Source: Adlercreutzia sp. ZJ176 (lineage in GTDB: Bacteria > Actinomycetota > Coriobacteriia > Coriobacteriales > Eggerthellaceae). Taken from it: a DNA stretch of 64,000 bases. The notes under the pieces are model-generated. The model was not told where the DNA came from. It saw only the letters and a list, made by a program, of their open reading frames with translations, and made no database searches. This document shows positions 27,131 through 35,660 of this stretch, piece by piece. Numbering within the stretch: position 1 is the stretch's first letter; the number at the start of each line of letters is the position of its first letter. Location of the stretch: positions 62,001-126,000 of the forward strand of contig NZ_JAAKEC010000003.1 of NCBI RefSeq assembly GCF_011038975.1, given 5' to 3'. The position numbers were made by a program, and so were the translations under genes.

Positions 27131-28285
27131 ATGCCGAGAAAGCCGTCCGCGAGAAGCGCCGCCCCCACGTCGTCGAGAAAGCCGTCCCCGGGAAGCGCGG
27201 GCGCGTCCGCACCGCGTGCCGCCGCGTCCGCCCCGCCGCGCCCCGCCGAGCCGCAGAAGCTCAAGCTGCTCCACCTCGCGCGCATGTTCTTCCAGGAAAC
27301 CGACGAGGACCACGGACTCACCATGCCGCAGATCCTCGAGTACCTGCAGGAGCGCGGCATCACCGCCGAGCGCAAGGCGATCTACCGCGACGTCGACGCG
27401 CTGCGCTCCTTCGGCCTCGACATCGTGACCCTGCCGCGTCGGCCCGTCGAGTACGCGCTGGCCACGCGCCGTTTCTCGAAGGCCGAGCTCTTGCTCGTGG
27501 CCGACGCCGTGCAGTCGTCCCGCTTCCTCACCAAGACGCAGGCGGCCTCGCTCATGCGCTCCATCAAGGCGCTCGCCTCGAAGTACGACGCCAAGGCGCT
27601 CTCCTCTCACGTGCACGTCGAAGGGCGCGTCAGGACGCAGAACGCGAGCGTCTTTCGCAACGTCGACGTGATCCAGGAGGCGCTGCGCACCCGCCGCAAG
27701 ATCACCTTCCACTACGTCAAGTACGACGTGCACGCGAAGGAGCAGCTCCAGCACGGCGGCGACGCGTACGTTGAGACGCCCGTCGCGCTCATCTACAGCA
27801 ACGACTTCTACTACCTGGTGGTGCACAACGAGAAGCACGCCGGATTCGCGCACTACCGCGTCGACCGCATGCGCTCGCTGATCTGCCTTGATGAGCGCGC
27901 CGTGAGCAACGAGGCCACGCGCGCCTTCGACGCAGGCGAGTACCTGAGCTGCGCGTTCGGCATGTACCACGGCAAGCGCCAGCCGATGACGCTGCTCGTG
28001 CACGAGCGGGCCGTAAGCGGCGTCATCGACCGCTTCGGCAAGGGCGTCGCCATCACGCCCGCCCGCGACGTAGGCGGGGGCGAGGGCGCGTGGGCACGCG
28101 TGAGCACGCCGGTCATGCAGAGCCCGGCGCTGTTCGGGTGGCTCGCGCAGTTCGGGGGCCTCGTGCGCGTGGAGGGGCCGCGCGAGCTGGCCCGCGCCTA
28201 CGCGGCGCACCTCGAGGAGGCCCTCGCGGCGTACCGCGACCCCACGCAGCCCGAGCCGGCCCCGGACGCCGAGCCCGACCGCTAG
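27131..28285 (+). CDS. WYL-domain transcriptional regulator
   Basis: The protein has 384 residues. After a 40-residue Ala/Pro/Ser-rich basic leader, residues 40-110 form a DeoR-like winged helix (GLTMPQILEYLQERGI, AERKAIYRDVDALRSFG). The WYL domain occupies the middle (RRKITFHYVKYD, PVALIYSNDFYYLVVHN, HYRVDRMRSL), and a WCX-like C-terminal extension follows. WYL proteins sense nucleic acids or nucleotides and often control DNA-damage or phage-defence genes. It probably binds the dyad 24 bases upstream. The gene end overlaps the recQ end convergently by four bases. Confidence 0.88.
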   Translation: MPRKPSARSAAPTSSRKPSPGSAGASAPRAAASAPPRPAEPQKLKLLHLARMFFQETDEDHGLTMPQILEYLQERGITAERKAIYRDVDALRSFGLDIVTLPRRPVEYALATRRFSKAELLLVADAVQSSRFLTKTQAASLMRSIKALASKYDAKALSSHVHVEGRVRTQNASVFRNVDVIQEALRTRRKITFHYVKYDVHAKEQLQHGGDAYVETPVALIYSNDFYYLVVHNEKHAGFAHYRVDRMRSLICLDERAVSNEATRAFDAGEYLSCAFGMYHGKRQPMTLLVHERAVSGVIDRFGKGVAITPARDVGGGEGAWARVSTPVMQSPALFGWLAQFGGLVRVEGPRELARAYAAHLEEALAAYRDPTQPEPAPDAEPDR

Positions 28286-30462
28286 CCCTCCTTCTCGAAG
28301 GCCCTGATCTCGGCGAGGAAGTCCTCGCCGTAGCGCTTGAGCTTGGCGAGGCCCACGCCCGACACCTCGAGGAGCTCCTCGTCGGTCGCAGGGCGCTTGG
28401 CGCACATATCGCGCAGGGTGGCGTCGGAGAACACCACGTAGGGCGGCTTGCCCATGGCGTCGGCCAGGCTCTTGCGCAGCGCCCGCAGACGCTCGAAGAG
28501 CTCGTCGTCGCCGAAGGACCCCGCGCCGAAGACGCGCCCGGCGCCCGTGCCGAAAGACGTGCCGAAGGCCGCGCCCGAACCGGCGCCTGCCGACCTCTCG
28601 CGCGCGCGGCGCCTGCGGTCGGCAGGTCGCAGCGCCTTCTTCATGGTGAGCGAGAAGTCGTCGCGCGCGGCCGCGCGCCCACGCGGCCCCAGCCCCACCG
28701 TGGGGTAGGTGCCCTCCGTGATGACGAGGTACTCGCCCGCGGCCAGAAGCTCGATGACCTCCTTGACGAGCGCCGCCGAGGCGTCGAGCGCGCCGTACGT
28801 GCGCGCGCCGTCGAGGCCCAGGCTGCGAATGCGCTTGGTGTCTGCGCCGCGCAGCACGTCGACCACCATGCCCTTGCCGAACCGCCCGCGCAGCTCGTGC
28901 ACGCAGCGCATGACGGCGCGCGCCTCGTACGTGACGTCGACGGCTTCGAAGTCGCCGTCGCAGTTCGAGCAGTTGCCGCAGAAACGGCTCGCGACGGCAG
29001 CCGGATTGCCCGCAGCCGCCTCGCTTGCAGCCGCCTCGCCCGCTAGCGCCAGCTCGCTCGCCTCCCCTTCGCCGCCCGCCTCGGCGGGCTCCTTCTCCCC
29101 GAAGTAGCGCAGGATGTACTCACGCAGGCAGGAGGTGGTGTAGCAGTAGCCCACCATCACCTCGAGCATGCGGCGGCGCGTGGCGCGCACGGCCTCGGCC
29201 TCCTCGGGCGTGAGCTCGTCGTTTCCCGACTCCTGGTCGATGAAGAAGCGGCACGTGGACACGTCGCCGTCGCTCCAGAGCAGCAGGCAGCGCGCGGGCT
29301 CGCCGTCGCGCCCGGCGCGGCCGGCCTCCTGGTAGTACGCCTCAATGGAGCCGGGCATGTTGTGGTGGATGACGTAGCGCACGTTCGACTTGTCGATGCC
29401 CATGCCGAACGCGTTGGTGGCCACCATCACGGCCGCGTCGTCGGTGATGAACGCGCGCTGGTTGGCCTCGCGCTCGGCGGCGGGAAGCCCCGCGTGGTAG
29501 CGCACGGCCGCCACGCCTGCCCCCACGAGCGCGTCGCACACGCGCTCGGTGTCCTTGCGCGTGGAGCAGTACACGATGCCCGCGTCGGCCGGGTTCGCCA
29601 GCGCATGCGCCGCGATGCGCGCGAGCTTGCGCTTGGGCTCGAGCCGCTCCACGCCGAAGAAGAGGTTCGGGCGGTCGAACCCCGTGACCAGGACGAGCGG
29701 GTCACGCAGGCCGAGCAGGCGCACGATGTCGGCGCGCACGCGGTCGGTCGCCGTGGCGGTGAGCGCCGCCACGGCGGGGCGCATGGGCAGGCTCTCGATG
29801 AACGCGCCGATGGCCAGGTACGACGGGCGGAAGTCCTGCCCCCACTGGGACACGCAGTGCGCCTCGTCAACCGCCAGAAGCGGGATGGCGGCGCTCGCGG
29901 CGAACGCGCGGAAACGCGGGTCGGACAGCCGCTCGGGCGCCACGTACATGACGTCGTAGGCGCCCTCGAGCGCGCGGCGCATGACAGTGGACTGCTGCGC
30001 GGGCGTGAGCGTGGAGTTGAGGTACGCGCCGCGCACCCCCGCGTCGAGCAGCGAGCGCACCTGGTCGCCCATGAGCGACACAAGCGGGCTGATGACGAGC
30101 GTGACGCCCTCCATCACCACCCCCGGCACCTGGTAGCACACCGACTTGCCCGCGCCCGTGGGCATCACGCCGAGCACGTCGCGCCCCGCGAGCACCGCCT
30201 CCACGAGCGCGCGCTGCCCCGGCCGGAACTCCGCGTAGCCGAAATGGTCCCGCAGCGCCTGCTCAGCCGCCCGCACGCCAGACGCTTCGTCATGCATGCT
30301 CGCCGCGCCGCTGCGCATGTTCGCAGCGCCGCCGCGCGTGCTCGCCCCGCCGCTGCGCACGCTCGCCGCACCGCCGCGCGTGCCTTCCCCCCGCTCCTGC
30401 GCACGACGATCAATCCCCTCATCGGTCAGGGCATGCCCGCCAGCAAGCTCACGCTCAACCAT
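28282..30462 (-). CDS. recQ: ATP-dependent DNA helicase RecQ
   Basis: The protein has 726 residues. Walker A is PTGAGKS near residue 102 and the DEAH box lies in LLAVDEAHCVSQWGQDFRPSY. The helicase C-lobe contains MGIDKSNVRYVIHHNMP and YYQEAGRAGRDGEPARCLLL. The RecQ zinc domain is CRFF, CYTTSCLREYILRYFGE and CGNCSNC, with an Ala-rich insert before the last pair. The C-terminal HRDC domain is LFERLRALRKSLADAMG to LLEVSGVG. The first 55 residues before the conserved start (LRDHFGYAEFRPGQR) hold an imperfect RGGAAS/RSGAAS repeat, so an internal start is possible, but GAGAGGGGAG favours ATG 30462. RecQ unwinds DNA for recombination repair. Confidence 0.93.
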   Translation of the reverse strand: MVERELAGGHALTDEGIDRRAQERGEGTRGGAASVRSGGASTRGGAANMRSGAASMHDEASGVRAAEQALRDHFGYAEFRPGQRALVEAVLAGRDVLGVMPTGAGKSVCYQVPGVVMEGVTLVISPLVSLMGDQVRSLLDAGVRGAYLNSTLTPAQQSTVMRRALEGAYDVMYVAPERLSDPRFRAFAASAAIPLLAVDEAHCVSQWGQDFRPSYLAIGAFIESLPMRPAVAALTATATDRVRADIVRLLGLRDPLVLVTGFDRPNLFFGVERLEPKRKLARIAAHALANPADAGIVYCSTRKDTERVCDALVGAGVAAVRYHAGLPAAEREANQRAFITDDAAVMVATNAFGMGIDKSNVRYVIHHNMPGSIEAYYQEAGRAGRDGEPARCLLLWSDGDVSTCRFFIDQESGNDELTPEEAEAVRATRRRMLEVMVGYCYTTSCLREYILRYFGEKEPAEAGGEGEASELALAGEAAASEAAAGNPAAVASRFCGNCSNCDGDFEAVDVTYEARAVMRCVHELRGRFGKGMVVDVLRGADTKRIRSLGLDGARTYGALDASAALVKEVIELLAAGEYLVITEGTYPTVGLGPRGRAAARDDFSLTMKKALRPADRRRRARERSAGAGSGAAFGTSFGTGAGRVFGAGSFGDDELFERLRALRKSLADAMGKPPYVVFSDATLRDMCAKRPATDEELLEVSGVGLAKLKRYGEDFLAEIRAFEKEG

Positions 30463-30885
30463 CCGCGCTCCCCTCTCAGATTTTCTTGGCAGGTCTTCTC
30501 CTGCTCTATTCTACTACCGAGGCGGGCCTCGCCCGCGCACGCGCCGCATCACTTCGCGCAAGCTCTTCCCGCTGCTGGCCCAAGCTCTCCCCGTTGCCGG
30601 CTCAGGGTCCCGCCGCTGGCTCAGGGTCCCGCTGCCGGCCCGCTTTCCGCTGCCAGCCCAGGGTCCCGCTGCCAGTTCGTTTCCTGCTGCCGGCCCGTTC
30701 CCCGCTGCCGGCCCGCTTTCCGCTGCTGGCTCAGGGCCCCGCCCTTGGCGCCCTCTTCTGCGAAGATCATGCCGAAGGCCATGCCCATGGGCATGAAGGC
30801 GGCAAAGCCGACTATAGTGTTTGGCAATCGGCTGCGCATGGCAACGTGCTCTCAAGAAACGCATTCTCAAGAAAGGGCGAGCTCG
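30463..30885. repeat. Gene-free region with degenerate Gly/Ala-coding-like repeats and a 16-bp palindrome
   Basis: Bases 30590-30750 are a degenerate repeat built from gctgccggcccg, gctcagggtcccg and gctttccgctgc blocks. A perfect palindrome catgcccatgggcatg lies at 30780-30795. A possible -10 (TATAGT, 30813-30818) precedes the aldo/keto reductase. A minus-strand frame here (ending 30839) contains a short hydrophobic stretch but lacks a ribosome-binding site, so no gene is called. Confidence 0.5.
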
Positions 30886-32073
30886 GTGCAATTCAGAACT
30901 GACCAGAAGGGAAGCAAGGAGCTCTCGGCTTTGGGGTTTGGGTGCATGCGGCTTCCCACCGCCGGCGGGCGCATAGACGTCGACGCCGCCGAGAAGCTCA
31001 TCGTCTCCGCGGTGCAACGCGGCGTCAACTACCTCGACACCGCTTACATCTACAACGGCAGCGAGGCCACGCTGGGCGAGATCTTCGCCCGCAATCCCGG
31101 CCTTCGCGACAAGGTCAACGTCGCCACCAAGCTGCCGATTTCCCGATGCCAGGCGCAGGAGGACTTCGACAAGTACCTCTCGCGCTCCCTCGAACGGCTC
31201 AAAGCCGACCACGTGGACTACTACCTGGTCCACAACGTGACGAGCGCAGGCGCTTGGGAGCGCCTGGAAGAACTCGGCATCGAAGAGTGGGTTTCTCGCC
31301 AGAAGGAGGCGGGGCGCATCGGCCAGATCGGGTTCTCGTACCATGGGCCCGAGGCGGACTTCCCCGTGCTGCTCGACTCCTATGACTGGGACTTTTGCCA
31401 GATTCAGTACAACTACCTGAACGAGCACTACCAGGCTGGAACGGCCGGGCTTGAAGCTGCGGCGAAGCGGGGTGTTCCCGTCGTCGTCATGGAGCCGCTG
31501 CTCGGCGGCAAGCTTGCAGGCGAGCTTCCGCGCGCGGCGAAAGCCGTTCTCGAGCGTGCGGGGATCAGCGCCGATCCCGTCCGCCTGGCCCTGCGTTGGG
31601 TGTGGAACCACCCGGAGGTCACCCTGGTTCTCTCGGGCATGAACACGATGGAGCAGCTCGACCAGAACATAGAGACAGCCGACGGCGCTTCGCCCTGCTC
31701 TCTTGCGGCGGAGGAGGTTCGCGCGATCGAGATGGCGCGCGAGTCCATAGCCAAGAGCTACCGGGTGCCCTGCACGGGCTGCGGGTACTGCCTGCCTTGC
31801 CCCAAGGGCGTGAACATCCCCATGTGCTTCGCCGCCTACAACGCGTCTTTCGCCCATGGCTGGTACCAGGGCATGCAGCAGTACATCACCGCATCGGGCG
31901 CCATGGAAGGCAAGGCGCGTTTCGCGGGCGACTGCGTGCAGTGCGGGGCATGCCTGCAGAAATGCCCCCAGCATATCGACATACCCCAGGAGCTCTTCCG
32001 CGTGAAGCGAAGGCTTCAAATCCCCGGGCTTCCGGCCATCGTTCGCATGGGCACGCGCGTGATAACGCGCTAG
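30886..32073 (+). CDS. Aldo/keto reductase with C-terminal [4Fe-4S] ferredoxin motifs
   Basis: The protein has 395 residues. Residues 1-290 form the aldo/keto reductase barrel: LGFGCMRLPT, YLDTAYIYNGSEATLG (catalytic Asp/Tyr region), DKVNVATKLP, VDYYLVHN (catalytic His region) and LSGMNTMEQL. The C-terminal 100 residues carry CTGCGYCLPCPKGVNIP and CVQCGACLQKCPQHIDIP, two cluster motifs common in AKR proteins of anaerobes. The start is GTG 30886 with AAGGGCGAG upstream; the frame is open far upstream, antisense to recQ. It likely reduces a carbonyl or related substrate with ferredoxin or NAD(P)H; the substrate is unknown. Confidence 0.85.
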   Translation: MQFRTDQKGSKELSALGFGCMRLPTAGGRIDVDAAEKLIVSAVQRGVNYLDTAYIYNGSEATLGEIFARNPGLRDKVNVATKLPISRCQAQEDFDKYLSRSLERLKADHVDYYLVHNVTSAGAWERLEELGIEEWVSRQKEAGRIGQIGFSYHGPEADFPVLLDSYDWDFCQIQYNYLNEHYQAGTAGLEAAAKRGVPVVVMEPLLGGKLAGELPRAAKAVLERAGISADPVRLALRWVWNHPEVTLVLSGMNTMEQLDQNIETADGASPCSLAAEEVRAIEMARESIAKSYRVPCTGCGYCLPCPKGVNIPMCFAAYNASFAHGWYQGMQQYITASGAMEGKARFAGDCVQCGACLQKCPQHIDIPQELFRVKRRLQIPGLPAIVRMGTRVITR

Positions 32074-32212
32074 GCTGGTTGACTGCCCTTTCTGGTTCAT
32101 AGGATATGCTACTAATTTAGTAGTATTTGTGGTGAGCGCAAAAGTTAACCAATGGTGAGTTTTCCCGATCGCCCAGCTGGTAGACTGGCCGAAAAAGCGA
32201 GAAAGGCTCATC

Positions 32213-32662
32213 ATGACGAAGAAGAACGACGAGAAGCCCGGCAAGAAGAGCGCCGACGAGACGGCGGAGAAGGGCGCTGGCAAGGGCAAGAAGGGCGCGA
32301 AGCCCGGCAAGAAGAGCGCCGACGAGACGGTGGAGAAGAAAGCGAAGCCACAGAAGGCCGCAAAGGAGAAGAGCGGGGCGCTTGACAGCAAAGGTGTGGA
32401 GAAGGGCGCGAGCAAGGGCAAGAAGGGCGCCGGCAAAGACGCGAAGAGCACCGGCAAGGGAAAGAAAGATGCTGGCAAGAGCACAAAGGACACCAGCAGG
32501 GGCAAGAAGAGCGCGAAAACATCCGGCAAGGGCGGCAAAGGAGCAAAGAAAGGCGGCAAAGAGAAGGCAGCGCTCAGCGCGTGCCCCTGCTGCTCGAAGC
32601 ACTGCCCACTTGCGAAGCCTCGCTGCTCGAAGGGCCGACGCCTCGTGGCGAAGATCGCATGA
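32213..32662 (+). CDS. Lysine-rich, histone-H1-like basic protein with a cysteine tail
   Basis: The protein has 149 residues. About two thirds of it is built from Lys, Gly, Ala and Ser in loose repeats (KPGKKSADET appears twice, KGKKGA several times), resembling the disordered tail of bacterial H1-like or HU-like DNA-binding proteins. The last 28 residues differ: CPCCSKHCPLAKPRC, a five-cysteine cluster with His that could bind zinc or iron. The start at ATG 32213 follows GAGAAAGG. No globular domain is visible. A role in nucleoid or RNA binding is inferred from charge alone. Confidence 0.65.
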   Translation: MTKKNDEKPGKKSADETAEKGAGKGKKGAKPGKKSADETVEKKAKPQKAAKEKSGALDSKGVEKGASKGKKGAGKDAKSTGKGKKDAGKSTKDTSRGKKSAKTSGKGGKGAKKGGKEKAALSACPCCSKHCPLAKPRCSKGRRLVAKIA

Positions 32663-32767
32663 GGTTTGCCGACAACGCTGCTTTTGCAGACGCCCATCAC
32701 CGACAACGAAGATTTTGCAGACGTCCATCACCGACAACGCCGGTTTTGCAGCCACCTTTTGGAAAAC

Positions 32768-32880
32768 CTGGATGGAAAAGGGCCGTTGTCGGTGGTTTGA
32801 AGGGCTAAAGTGGATGGAAAAGCCGCGTTATCGGCGATTATGCTTGTGCAAACCACCGACAACGGCCCTTTTCCATCCAG
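32768..32880. repeat. Perfect 32-bp inverted repeat with nested copy
   Basis: Left arm 32768-32799 and right arm 32849-32880 are exact reverse complements; the core is ggatggaaaagggccgttg. The 49-base spacer contains a diverged third copy (tggatggaaaagccgcgttatcgg). The ccgacaacg end of the arm also recurs in the tandem units just upstream. Confidence 0.85.
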
Positions 32881-33095
32881 AATCTCCCACCCTCAGCCTT
32901 CCGCTCCCCGACTTCCCGCTCCCCGACCTTCCGACCCTCTGACTCCCCATTCGCCTTAAAGGGAAGGAGCTCAGCTGGACTGCGCCCACATACTTGGACG
33001 GCCCGAATGGCGCCGAAGGTGGAGAGAGCACGCGAAGCTGGAAACCGAGTTGCGGACGAGAGGTTGAGAAGGCAGGGGTGAGCCCCATCCCGGAA

Positions 33096-33129
33096 GCCTC
33101 CCGTTTCTCGTGCCCGAGAAGCGGGAGGC
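33096..33129. terminator. 15-bp hairpin (one G:T), possible terminator or RNA element
   Basis: gcctcccgtttctcg and cgagaagcgggaggc flank the loop tgcc. No T-run follows on either strand, so a classical terminator is uncertain. It lies about 100 bases beyond the 3' end of the minus-strand membrane-protein gene and could end its transcript. Confidence 0.45.
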
Positions 33130-33230
33130 AGCTCAGACGCGGGGGACGGCCCGCTTGGCTTACGACTGGCCTGCTGCGCAGCCAGTGGATGACGACTGAT
33201 GCCCTAATCGAGACGAACGGACTGCCTGGC

Positions 33231-34475
33231 TTACGGCTGGCCTGCTGCGCCCTCGCCGGGAGCCTTGTGGGGCCTCGACTGCGCACCCGCCGAAGCTGAC
33301 GATGAGGCCGCCACGTTCGCCGAGCTTGAGGCGCTGCTCGAAGCCGAGGAGCTCGCGCTCGACGAAGGCTTCTGACCCTCGCCATCGGCGGAACCCGCTG
33401 ACGAGGAGCCTGCTGATGAGCTCGCCGAGCTCGAGGCGCTGCTTGACGCCGAGGACTCCTGGGCCGAAGAGCTCGAACTCGCGCTTGACGAGGACACCTT
33501 CGCGCCTTCGCCATCCTGCGCAGCGTCCTTCTTGCTGCTGGCATCAGAGGAAGCCGCCGACTGAGCCTGCGAAGGCGACCACGGGGGATGCGGCTTGGCA
33601 CCGAGGCCCTCGCCGCCCGTCACGAGCATCACCACGCCCGCGGTCACGAGCACCGCCGCGAGCGAGGAGGCCACGGCGACGGCGAGGATGCGGCGGCGCT
33701 TGCGGTTCTCGCGCTCGATGCGCGCCCTGACCACCGTGGCCGCGGGCGTCACCTGCGCCTCGTCGCTCGTGACGTTCAGCGGGCCGAGCACGTCGGTCTT
33801 GCTGGGAGAGACGCCCTGCGTGGTGCCCGCCGAAGAGGCCGCTTCCGCACTCTTCGCCTGCCGCCCGCCTTCCGCGTCCATACGCGCACCCGTGAGCTCG
33901 CCTTCCGCGCCTGCGTCGGTGCCTGTGCCTGCGCCGACATCCGCACCGGTCACGTTCGCCTTTGCGTTCGCGCCTCTGTTTTCCGCATGCGCTGTCGCAC
34001 TTGCGCCGGAGCCTACGCCCATCACACCTGTTTCTTCGTTCGCACGCTCCGCCGCGCCTGCATCCTCATTTGCGCGTGCCGTCGCTTTCGCGTTCGCGCC
34101 CGCGCCTTCCGCACGCTCCGCCGCGCCTGCATCCTCATCCGCTCGTGCCGTCGCCTTCGCGTCCGTTTCCACGCCTGCGTCTAATCCCACGCTCGCCGCA
34201 GCTGACGTCATGCCTGGCATCACGCCGACCGCCGCGGGGATCTCCTTGATCTTCTCCGCCGAGGCCGCGAGGAACTTCTTGTAGACCTGCGACGACACGG
34301 CCGACACCACCGAGCCCACCGCCACGCCGATGACCGATCCTGCGATGCCAATCTGCGACGAAAGCAGCATGGAGGTCACCGCCGCCAACGCACCGGCTCC
34401 CACTTGCGCAAACGACAGGTCGTCGAACAGCGCCCTCAGCGCCCGCGCCCTCTCGCCCCTGTTCGCGTCCGCCAT
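33231..34475 (-). CDS. Low-complexity membrane protein
   Basis: The protein has 414 residues. Residues 25-65 hold a Gly/Ala/Val-rich hydrophobic stretch (QIGIAGSVIGVAVGSVVSAV) followed by VYKKFL. The centre (about 95-225) is an Ala/Gly/Asp/Glu-rich imperfect repeat (KATARADEDAGAAERA, twice). Around residue 265 a basic patch RENRKRRRILAV leads into a single membrane segment (VAVASSLAAVLVTAGVVMLVTGG). The last 120 residues are almost pure Ser/Ala (SSSASSSASSS), as in wall-spanning stalks. No enzymatic domain is visible. It may be a surface or envelope stalk; function unknown. Confidence 0.6.
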   Translation of the reverse strand: MADANRGERARALRALFDDLSFAQVGAGALAAVTSMLLSSQIGIAGSVIGVAVGSVVSAVSSQVYKKFLAASAEKIKEIPAAVGVMPGMTSAAASVGLDAGVETDAKATARADEDAGAAERAEGAGANAKATARANEDAGAAERANEETGVMGVGSGASATAHAENRGANAKANVTGADVGAGTGTDAGAEGELTGARMDAEGGRQAKSAEAASSAGTTQGVSPSKTDVLGPLNVTSDEAQVTPAATVVRARIERENRKRRRILAVAVASSLAAVLVTAGVVMLVTGGEGLGAKPHPPWSPSQAQSAASSDASSKKDAAQDGEGAKVSSSSASSSSSAQESSASSSASSSASSSAGSSSAGSADGEGQKPSSSASSSASSSASSSANVAASSSASAGAQSRPHKAPGEGAAGQP

Positions 34476-35056
34476 GCGCTCACCCCTTCCGCTCGCTTCG
34501 CACCGCCGATTCCAACCGATCGGCCGTCAGCTGCTCATAACTCCAGTTGCGCGCATGTCAGCCATCCGCAGCCTGCATGCCAACTTGCATGCCAACAACC
34601 TGCGCGCATCAGCCACCTACTGCCAGCCACCCGAGGCTCGCACGCCAGCCACTTGGCCATCCAGCCGCCCAGCAGCCCGCAACCTGCATGCCAGCCGTCC
34701 GCAGCCCGCACGCTTGCAGCCCAGCTGCCAGCCGCCTGCAGCCTGCATGCCAGCTGCCAGCTAGCTGGCCGACGCGCCTTCATACCCTCCATTGTCCATG
34801 CCGCGCGCGCCACACGCGCAACCGACACCAAAACGTCACCACCCCCACACCCGCGCTCCACGTTTCCCGCGGCGGGCTACGGGACGGCCCCGCGTTCTCA
34901 ACAGGGCGGTACAGAGGGTTCTCGCGCCGCGCGGCGCACCCTAGAGTGGGGCGTGTCATTCAGTGCACGCGTCGGGCAGCGGGCCGGGAGCAGGCGACGG
35001 GCGGCCCTCGCGCCCGCGCCCGACGCTCGACGCGTACGAAGAGAAAGGTGGCACCC
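34476..35056. repeat. Gene-free region with degenerate CAGCC/CTGCATGCCA repeats
   Basis: Bases 34530-34770 consist of loosely repeated units (gcatgccag, ccgcagcc, cagccgcc). The remainder, 34771-35056, is unique sequence and presumably contains the promoter of the AmaP-Asp23 operon. No ORF with a ribosome-binding site was seen. Confidence 0.5.
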
Positions 35057-35650
35057 ATGCGAAAGATCACCCGCGCGGCCATGATCGTGTTTGCGCTGGC
35101 TACCTGCGTAGGCACGGGATTGCTCGCGACGCTGTGGTTCTCCTGGGACCCGCTGCTCCCCTTCGCCATCTGGCTCGCCCGCATGGGCTGGTTCGACGCG
35201 GCGCTGCTGGTGCTCCTGTCCGTCACGGCCCTCGGCGTGGCGGCGATGCTCGTGGCGGCCATCGCCGCGCCGGGCCGAGGCGCGCAGCTGAGCCTCGAGC
35301 AGGAGGGCGGGCACGTGGCGATCACGAAGGAGGCCATCAGTTCCACCGCCACGCGCACCATCGAGAGCCACCGCGGCATGACCTGCAAGAGCACGCGCGT
35401 GGACATCCGCGGGCGCCGCAACCCGCGCATCCGCATCCGCGCGAAGGTCGACCCCTCCTCCAACGTGGGCCTGACCACGCTCGGAACCGCGATGCAACGT
35501 GAGGTAGCCGAGAGCGTGGGCGCGCTGGCGGGCTACCCCGTCGAGAGCGTCGACATCACCTTCACTAGCACGTCCGGCGCCTCGATGGCCGCGCGCGACG
35601 CCCATGCCGCGCCCCATCCCGCGCGCATGACGACCCTGACCACCGCCTAG
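35057..35650 (+). CDS. amaP: AmaP-like alkaline-shock membrane anchor protein
   Basis: The protein has 197 residues. Two N-terminal membrane segments (AAMIVFALATCVGTGLLATLWF and AALLVLLSVTALGVAAMLVAAIA) are followed by a cytoplasmic domain with ISSTATRTIESHRGM and STRVDIRGRRNPRIRIRAKVDPSSN, the pattern of AmaP proteins that anchor Asp23 to the membrane. ATG 35057 has AAGGTGG upstream. First gene of a tight operon with a DUF2273 protein and Asp23, which supports the call. Confidence 0.8.
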   Translation: MRKITRAAMIVFALATCVGTGLLATLWFSWDPLLPFAIWLARMGWFDAALLVLLSVTALGVAAMLVAAIAAPGRGAQLSLEQEGGHVAITKEAISSTATRTIESHRGMTCKSTRVDIRGRRNPRIRIRAKVDPSSNVGLTTLGTAMQREVAESVGALAGYPVESVDITFTSTSGASMAARDAHAAPHPARMTTLTTA

Positions 35651-35660
35651 GAGGTGAACC

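Larger units (their letters stand above)
32663..33230. other. Gene-free, highly structured repeat region
   Basis: This region of 568 bases has no credible ORF. It contains repeated ccgacaacg units with ttttgcag spacers (32667-32755), a perfect 32-bp inverted repeat (32768-32880), a pyrimidine-rich stretch of ccgctccccgactt-type repeats (about 32898-32945), a 15-bp hairpin (33096-33129), and a direct repeat whose second copy overlaps the end of the next gene. It could encode a structured RNA or be a mobile repeat cluster. Confidence 0.6.

Noticed and set aside
30621-30839. Possible small membrane protein (hydrophobic stretch TIVGFAAFMPMGMAFGMIFA)
   Set aside because: No ribosome-binding site is seen, and most of its length is the degenerate intergenic repeat; kept only as a note on the region.
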